Positions 50,768-54,888 of a stretch of DNA of 54,888 bases are shown here, in pieces. Source of the stretch: Prevotella sp. (GTDB lineage: Bacteria; Bacteroidota; Bacteroidia; Bacteroidales; Bacteroidaceae). The position numbers were made by a program, and so were the translations under genes. The DNA lies in NCBI GenBank assembly GCA_022775985.1, contig JALFIM010000082.1:1-54888 (forward strand), written 5' to 3'. The notes below the pieces were generated by a model that saw nothing but the letters and a program-made list of their open reading frames with translations, ran no database searches and was not told the origin of the DNA. Positions within the stretch are counted from its first letter, which is position 1, and the number at the start of each line of letters is the position of its first letter.

Positions 50768-52093
50768 TCACCTGAACATTATCTGCTGTCCGCGGCTGTC
50801 GGGGCAGAACTTGCCGTCGTCGTATATCACCTCGCCGTTGCACACGGTCTGGCATACGCGCCACGCAAACTCATATCCCTCCAGCGGACTCCATCCGCAC
50901 TTGCTCTGTACGTCACTGGCCGTGAGCCGCCACGACTCGCCGCGCCGCACCACCACGATGTCGGCATGGCAGCCTTCGCGCAGGAATCCGCGTCCGCGCA
51001 CGCCGAACAGCCGCGCAGGATTGTGGCACATCAGCTCCACAAGGCGCGTCATGGGCAGCACGCCCTCGTCTACAAGGCGCAGCATGGCCACCAGCGAGAA
51101 CTGTACCATGGGCATGCCCGACGCCGCCTTGGCGCATCCGCCCTGCTTGTCGGCAAGCAGATGCGGCGCATGGTCGGTGCCCACGGTGGCTATGCGGCCA
51201 TCGGTGAGCGCGTGTCGCAGTGCGTCGCGGTCGGCGACAGACTTCACTGCGGGGTTGCACTTGATGCGTGTGCCGAGCCGCTCGTAGTCGGCCGACGAGA
51301 ACATGAGGTGCGCCACCACGGCCTCGGCGGTGATGTTGGGGTCGTGGCCGAATAGCTGCAGCTCACGCGCTGTGGTGATATGCGCCACGTGCAGACGCGT
51401 GCCGTACTGTCTGGCGAGGCTCACGGCAAGGCGCGTAGACTCGTAGCACGCCTCCTCACTGCGTATAAAGGGATGGTGCGACACGTCGGGGTCGTCGCCG
51501 AAACGGCTCTTGGCATCGACCATGTTGCGGTTGATGATGGCCGTGTCCTCACAGTGCGTCATCACGGGGAGGCGTATCTCCGAGAATATGCGGCGCAGTG
51601 CGGCCTCGCGGTCTACGAGCATGTTGCCGGTACTGGAGCCCATGAAGAGCTTCACGCCAGGCACGGTGTGTGGGTCTACCGACCGCAGCTCGTCTATATT
51701 GTCGTTGGTCGCGCCTATGAAGAAGGCGTAGTTTACGTGGCTCTTGGCGGCCGCCAGACGCAGTTTGTCGGCCAATGCGCCGGCCGATGTGGTCTGCGGC
51801 ACGGTGTTGGGCATGTCGAAATACGATGTCACGCCACCATAGGCGGCGGCACGGCTCTCGCTCTCCATGTCGGCCTTGGAGGTGAGTCCGGGCTCGCGGA
51901 AGTGTACGTGGCAGTCTATAAGTCCCGGGAGCACGTAGCCGCCTGACGCGTCCACCACCCTGTCGAAGCCGTTGTCGGCAGGTGTCTCCGATGGCGGCAC
52001 CACGGCGGCGATGCGCCCCTCGGCTATGATGATGCTGCGCACGGCCTCCACTCCCTCGTTGACCGTGACTCCATTCTTGATGAGCAGTCTCAT
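50768..52093 (-). CDS. pyrC: Dihydroorotase
   Basis: Dihydroorotase closes carbamoyl-aspartate to dihydroorotate in pyrimidine synthesis. The 441-residue protein is an amidohydrolase of the class I type: metal-binding HxH in DCHVHFREPG (His62, His64), the bridging lysine in GVKLFMGSSTG (Lys148), later metal histidines in MTHCED and LHVAHI, and the catalytic aspartate in GTDHAPH. The MPNT motif after the first strand suits dihydroorotase. Start ATG 52093 is well placed. It sits 108 nt upstream of the MetH-domain gene on the same strand. Confidence 0.95.
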   Translation of the reverse strand: MRLLIKNGVTVNEGVEAVRSIIIAEGRIAAVVPPSETPADNGFDRVVDASGGYVLPGLIDCHVHFREPGLTSKADMESESRAAAYGGVTSYFDMPNTVPQTTSAGALADKLRLAAAKSHVNYAFFIGATNDNIDELRSVDPHTVPGVKLFMGSSTGNMLVDREAALRRIFSEIRLPVMTHCEDTAIINRNMVDAKSRFGDDPDVSHHPFIRSEEACYESTRLAVSLARQYGTRLHVAHITTARELQLFGHDPNITAEAVVAHLMFSSADYERLGTRIKCNPAVKSVADRDALRHALTDGRIATVGTDHAPHLLADKQGGCAKAASGMPMVQFSLVAMLRLVDEGVLPMTRLVELMCHNPARLFGVRGRGFLREGCHADIVVVRRGESWRLTASDVQSKCGWSPLEGYEFAWRVCQTVCNGEVIYDDGKFCPDSRGQQIMFR

Positions 52094-52129
52094 TGTCTTT
52101 GCTTTTTTATGACGTGTATATACAAGAGA

Positions 52130-52173
52130 GCGCCTGCTACAGAGTATGTCTATTCTTCTGCGGCAGGCGTTCT
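52130..52173 (-). terminator. Hairpin after the DUF4369 lipoprotein gene
   Basis: AGCGCCTGCTACAGA near 52130-52144 pairs with TCTGCGGCAGGCGTTCT near 52157-52173 with a two-base mismatch. It lies between the lipoprotein gene and pyrC, both minus strand. Confidence 0.5.
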
Positions 52174-52260
52174 GTCTTATCGGTAAATATCATTTGATGC
52201 GTTGTCATGCCCCTGCTTGCCGCGAGGCAGCGGTGGCGGCGCACAGGCCGCAGGGCCGCG

Positions 52261-53058
52261 TCACTCCACGGGCTTTGCCAAGTCGTTGGGCGTAGGGGCC
52301 GGCGCTACGCCCTCGGGCATGGGTGCCGGTGCGGCAGGAGCGGCTGCGGGAGCAGGTGAGTCCTTCATGCCGTTCATGATGGCCTGGTTCTCCTGCGCCT
52401 TCTGATAGTAGTCCTTGACGTAGGGGTCGTTCTTGAACTTGTCGGTGGCCTTGCTCATGATGTCCTCAATCCAGGGCGTGAGCTCCGGGTACTGGTTGCC
52501 TATCGTAACCATGAAGAACACGCCCGGGCCGAGCACGTTGTCGAAGTTCTCCGTCACGAAGTTGGTCACGAGGTCGTCCTCCTGCTTGGTGAGGCGTGCG
52601 GCCTCGGCATTGAGCTTGGCATTCACCACGTCCATGTTGCTGCCATCCATAATGGCGCGGTCGTGGGTATGCACGAGCTCCGCCTCCTGGCTCTTCAGTT
52701 GGTTGTACTTATTGAAGAACTTGAAGAGCTCATCGTTGAGCGGCGTGCCGCTGACGGTCTGCTGTGTGTTGTCTATCTTTATAGTTATGTCTCCGCTCTC
52801 GAGCACCAGCGGCAGCACGCTCTCGTCGTCCATGAAGATGTTGGCCATCCTCACCGAGTCGAAAGAACCGTTGAACTGGAACTGCCCATGCACGACGTCA
52901 CACGAATCAATGTTCTTGAAATCGTTGTCCTTTAGAATCTTCAGATACAGCTTGCGGCCGTCGAGCGTAGACACGTTGGACGTACCGCTTATGTTGTATG
53001 TGTTCGCACATGAAGTCAACGCCAGTACTGCGAGTAATGCGTAGATGATTTTATTCAT
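52261..53058 (-). CDS. DUF4369 domain lipoprotein
   Basis: The 265-residue precursor has a lipobox ending LTSC (Cys17). A DUF4369 beta domain follows (SNVSTLDGRKLYLKILKDNDFKNIDSC, GQFQFNGSFDS, LPLVLESGDITIKID), then a helical region and a Pro/Ala-rich tail. DUF4369 is usually the N-terminal part of Bacteroidetes thioredoxin-like lipoproteins; here no CxxC thioredoxin domain follows, so it is a shortened form. ATG 53058 is fixed by the lipoprotein signal; the open frame upstream lacks any family look. It has its own TAACTTTG promoter. Confidence 0.88.
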   Translation of the reverse strand: MNKIIYALLAVLALTSCANTYNISGTSNVSTLDGRKLYLKILKDNDFKNIDSCDVVHGQFQFNGSFDSVRMANIFMDDESVLPLVLESGDITIKIDNTQQTVSGTPLNDELFKFFNKYNQLKSQEAELVHTHDRAIMDGSNMDVVNAKLNAEAARLTKQEDDLVTNFVTENFDNVLGPGVFFMVTIGNQYPELTPWIEDIMSKATDKFKNDPYVKDYYQKAQENQAIMNGMKDSPAPAAAPAAPAPMPEGVAPAPTPNDLAKPVE

Positions 53059-53079
53059 AGCCAAATTATTGTTTACCGT

Positions 53080-53087
53080 CAAAGTTA
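53080..53087 (-). promoter_or_regulatory. Promoter -7 element for the DUF4369 lipoprotein
   Basis: Reads TAACTTTG on the minus strand, 21 nt before the ATG at 53058. Confidence 0.65.
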
Positions 53088-53171
53088 ATATGTAAAATCG
53101 AACAATGGTGTATTTTTTTATCCTATTTAAAGATTCAGGCTCTCTTTTAGTATTTTTTTTGATTGCCGCCA

Positions 53172-53576
53172 TTATTTGCCGTTCAGTTCCGACGATATGC
53201 GCAGCATGGTGTAGAGCTCGAGCATGGCCGCCACGAGCAACAGCAGCACCCACTTGTTGTATATGAGCTGCATGTAGCCCACATAGCTCGAGAACAGCGG
53301 CATGAGGAACCTGTGTACGTTCTCCACCATCAGCAGTCCCGACAGCACGAAGCACATGTCGGCCACCGACATTATCCTCTTCAGCCGCTGCACGGTGTGG
53401 TCGCGGCCCTCGTATGCCTGCATGAGCTGCATGCCTCCGAACAGGCATGCCCCAAGAAGGTACACCCAGCACGCCACGTTCTGCCGCCACATGAGGGCGA
53501 AGCAGCCGGCCCCGGCTATCATCAGCAGCCCTCCCACGACGAGCAGCATGCTCTGCAATTTACTCAGTTGTCTCAT
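53172..53576 (-). CDS. Small four-helix membrane protein of unknown function
   Basis: The 134-residue protein has about four hydrophobic helices (MLLVVGGLLMIAGAGCFALM, VYLLGACLFGGMQLM, SVADMCFVLSGLLM, WVLLLLVAAMLELY) and a conserved-looking loop YEGRDHTVQRLKRIM. I do not recognise a function. Its start overlaps the end of the FtsB-like gene by 17 nt, so it is translationally coupled to it and may take part in division or envelope assembly; that is inference from position. Confidence 0.8.
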   Translation of the reverse strand: MRQLSKLQSMLLVVGGLLMIAGAGCFALMWRQNVACWVYLLGACLFGGMQLMQAYEGRDHTVQRLKRIMSVADMCFVLSGLLMVENVHRFLMPLFSSYVGYMQLIYNKWVLLLLVAAMLELYTMLRISSELNGK

Positions 53577-53895
53577 TATTCTCTGTTTCAGGTTTCTCGT
53601 CGTCGCTCAGCACGTATATGTCCTCGTCGTCGGCCTTCATGAAATACCGCTCGCGTGCTATCTTCTCCACCGTGTGCGGATTGCGCTGCAGCTCACGTAG
53701 CTGCCTCTGCGCGGCCATGTCCGAAGCCCTGTACTTCTCTATCTCCTCCTCCAGCTCGCTTATCTGCAGCTCGAGCTGCATGCGGCGCATGAAGCTGTTG
53801 TCGTCGAGGAAGCCCACAAGCGCCACTCCGATGACTATCACTATAAGGTATCTGTAATGACCTATAAACCCCAATACCGTGTTGAGCCGACTCAT
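53560..53895 (-). CDS. FtsB/DivIC family septum formation initiator
   Basis: The 111-residue bitopic protein has a short cytoplasmic start, one membrane helix (residues 14-30, YRYLIVIVIGVALVGFL), a periplasmic coiled coil (about 38-72, MQLELQISELEEEIEKYRASD) and the family end NPHTVEKIARERYFMKADDEDIYVL. FtsB/DivIC bridges FtsL and FtsQ in the divisome. It overlaps the next gene by 17 nt. A promoter-like element is about 175 nt upstream. Confidence 0.92.
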   Translation of the reverse strand: MSRLNTVLGFIGHYRYLIVIVIGVALVGFLDDNSFMRRMQLELQISELEEEIEKYRASDMAAQRQLRELQRNPHTVEKIARERYFMKADDEDIYVLSDDEKPETENNETTE

Positions 53896-53986
53896 TTTCT
53901 GGTGTAAATATCGTTATAGGCAAGCCTTCACGCACACGGCACCGCACCCTGCGGCGGCACCCTACTAACGCACACGCGCCACACCT

Positions 53987-54025
53987 CACTCACGCACAAT
54001 ACCACGAAGTACACATGCGTGAGTG
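53987..54025 (-). other. Hairpin in the leader of the FtsB-like gene
   Basis: CACTCACGCA at 53987-53996 pairs perfectly with TGCGTGAGTG at 54016-54025 around a 19-nt loop. It lies between the predicted promoter at 54072 and the start codon at 53895, so it is either a leader structure or the terminator of the gene ending at 54115. Nothing else is seen in 53896-54114. Confidence 0.45.
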
Positions 54026-54071
54026 CCATGCGGCGGCTACGGCCTGTGGGTGACGGCCTACCTGCTTAGTG

Positions 54072-54079
54072 CAAAGTTA
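54072..54079 (-). promoter_or_regulatory. Promoter -7 element, probably for the FtsB-like gene
   Basis: Reads TAACTTTG on the minus strand, about 177 nt before ATG 53895. Confidence 0.5.
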
Positions 54080-54114
54080 TGAAAAAAGATTGTATGTTTG
54101 CCCTACGGATATGT

Positions 54115-54615
54115 TTAAATATGTTTATTTTCGTGATTTTGAATTAAAACGCGGCCCGCACGGTATACCGACAGGGTGCATACGAGTGTCGCAACGATAA
54201 GGCATGCGAGGCATATCCACAGCACGGTCTCGCCGCACAGTCCGCCCACCATGCATGTCTGCACCAGCGACAGCACCGCCACGCCCACGGCTATGACGCG
54301 TGCCATGCGGCTCATAAGCACCACCTGCCCCACTGTCCGTGGCTTGAACGGCAGGTTTATCATGGACAACGGGTGATAGGCGGCCGCCAGGCACAGCACC
54401 GTGACCACCATGCCGCCAACGGCATTCAGCACCATCACGCCGGCATCCGTGCTCTCGCCACGCAGCGACAGCACCACCACCGCCACCCACGACACGAGCA
54501 CCAGCACCGCACACACGGCCTCAAACACAGTACCCTCGGGCGTGCGTCCTATGCGCACCTGCCTCAAGTCTACTCCTGATGAGGCATCGCGCATTGCATT
54601 GTCTGTATTTCTCAT
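54115..54615 (-). CDS. Membrane protein of unknown function, four predicted helices
   Basis: The 166-residue protein has a polar N-terminus (about 28 residues) and four hydrophobic segments (AVCAVLVLVSWVAVVVLSL, GGMVVTVLCLAAAYHPL, VIAVGVAVLSLVQTCM, ICLACLIVATLVCTLSVY). I do not recognise a family; it resembles small DUF1648-like proteins only loosely. It lies 74 nt after a ribbon-helix-helix regulator gene on the same strand, so the regulator might control it. Confidence 0.75.
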   Translation of the reverse strand: MRNTDNAMRDASSGVDLRQVRIGRTPEGTVFEAVCAVLVLVSWVAVVVLSLRGESTDAGVMVLNAVGGMVVTVLCLAAAYHPLSMINLPFKPRTVGQVVLMSRMARVIAVGVAVLSLVQTCMVGGLCGETVLWICLACLIVATLVCTLSVYRAGRVLIQNHENKHI

Positions 54616-54689
54616 ATACTGTTATTTTGTCTTTTATGGGATTAATATCTTTACTGTCATTCAACGGCAACACTCCTTGACGCACGCCG

Positions 54690-54872
54690 TCATGCGCCCT
54701 CCTTGCGCTTCTTCGGGAGCCGGCCCTCCTTGCGCAGGGCCTCGGCGATAATCCATTGCAGCTGGCCGTTGATGCTGCGAAACTCATCAGCGGCCCACGC
54801 CTCAATGGCATTCATCGTGTCGGCATCCACGCGCAGCACGAAGCTCTTGGTAGTATTCTCCTTCTTCGCCAT
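54690..54872 (-). CDS. Ribbon-helix-helix (Arc/MetJ-type) DNA-binding protein
   Basis: The 60-residue protein reads as an Arc-like ribbon-helix-helix repressor: a beta strand KSFVLRVDAD near residues 9-18, helix A (TMNAIEAWAADEF), turn RSING, helix B (QLQWIIAEALRKEG) and a basic tail. Such proteins bind DNA as dimers of dimers and are often antitoxins or phage-type repressors. Here no toxin gene lies next to it. ATG 54872 is preferred (MAKKENTTKSF); ATG 54878 would add two residues. Confidence 0.88.
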   Translation of the reverse strand: MAKKENTTKSFVLRVDADTMNAIEAWAADEFRSINGQLQWIIAEALRKEGRLPKKRKEGA

Positions 54873-54888
54873 AAGCATCAATGGTTCA

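Noticed and set aside
53059..53490. N-terminal extension of the DUF4369 lipoprotein
   Set aside because: The open frame runs opposite the small membrane-protein gene region and through the promoter; the lipoprotein signal at 53058 fixes the start.
1..54888. Insertion sequences, prophage or integrative elements
   Set aside because: No transposase, integrase, recombinase, relaxase or phage structural gene was recognised, and no tRNA gene that could serve as an attachment site.

Overview
The window looks like the chromosome of a GC-rich Bacteroidales bacterium, in the Prevotellaceae/Muribaculaceae range; I cannot place it further. Supporting signs are many promoters with the Bacteroidetes -7 element TAnnTTTG (often TAACTTTG, with TTTG about 20 nt upstream), little Shine-Dalgarno signal, an ECF sigma/anti-sigma/TonB-receptor/DUF4249 unit, and lineage-typical families (GSCFA, DUF6155, DUF4369, YfhO, SPOR-tailed amidase). 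Class II and class III ribonucleotide reductases and no class I enzyme fit an anaerobe. I found no tRNA, rRNA, transposase, integrase or CRISPR array.

Layout. 1-1086 (-): 5' part of murF. 1323-6751 (+): an outer-membrane protein gene interrupted by a 66-bp insertion, then a FecI/FecR/FecA-like unit with a DUF4249 lipoprotein. 7310-11471 (+): a DUF6155 gene and two DUF262 genes, the second with a DUF1524 nuclease domain; this looks like a GmrSD-type anti-phage cassette. 11705-19335 (-): NimA-like flavoprotein, dnaA, nrdG, nrdD and an OPT transporter. 19866-23727 (+): acyltransferase, MATE exporter and Fsr-type MFS exporter. 23815-36862 (-): GSCFA protein, type III-like restriction-modification pair (res upstream of mod), YfhO membrane protein, AAA/DUF4143 ATPase, iron-sulfur flavoprotein and class I fumarase. 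37276-47674 (+): aquaporin, secreted protein, nitroreductase, LemA, TPM protein, nrdJ, folB, cell-wall amidase and MlaD-like protein. 47863-54872 (-): plsC, metallophosphoesterase, stand-alone MetH reactivation domain, dihydroorotase, DUF4369 lipoprotein, a small membrane protein, FtsB/DivIC, another membrane protein and a ribbon-helix-helix protein.

The least explained signal is in the intergenic DNA. Many larger gaps carry short arrays whose units repeat every 21-23 bp, about two helical turns, often exactly every 22 bp. Three loci (6970, 19590, 32535) carry four units each of one family with core AAATGGGCCGTTT or its complement. Other gaps hold arrays with different cores but the same period (6781, 11481, 12232, 41714). 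A 32-bp array sits at the promoter of an ATPase gene and a 23-bp array duplicates the start codon of the GSCFA gene. The same spacing with unrelated cores suggests a constraint from a phased DNA-binding factor or a shared way of making repeats. I do not know a name for this class.
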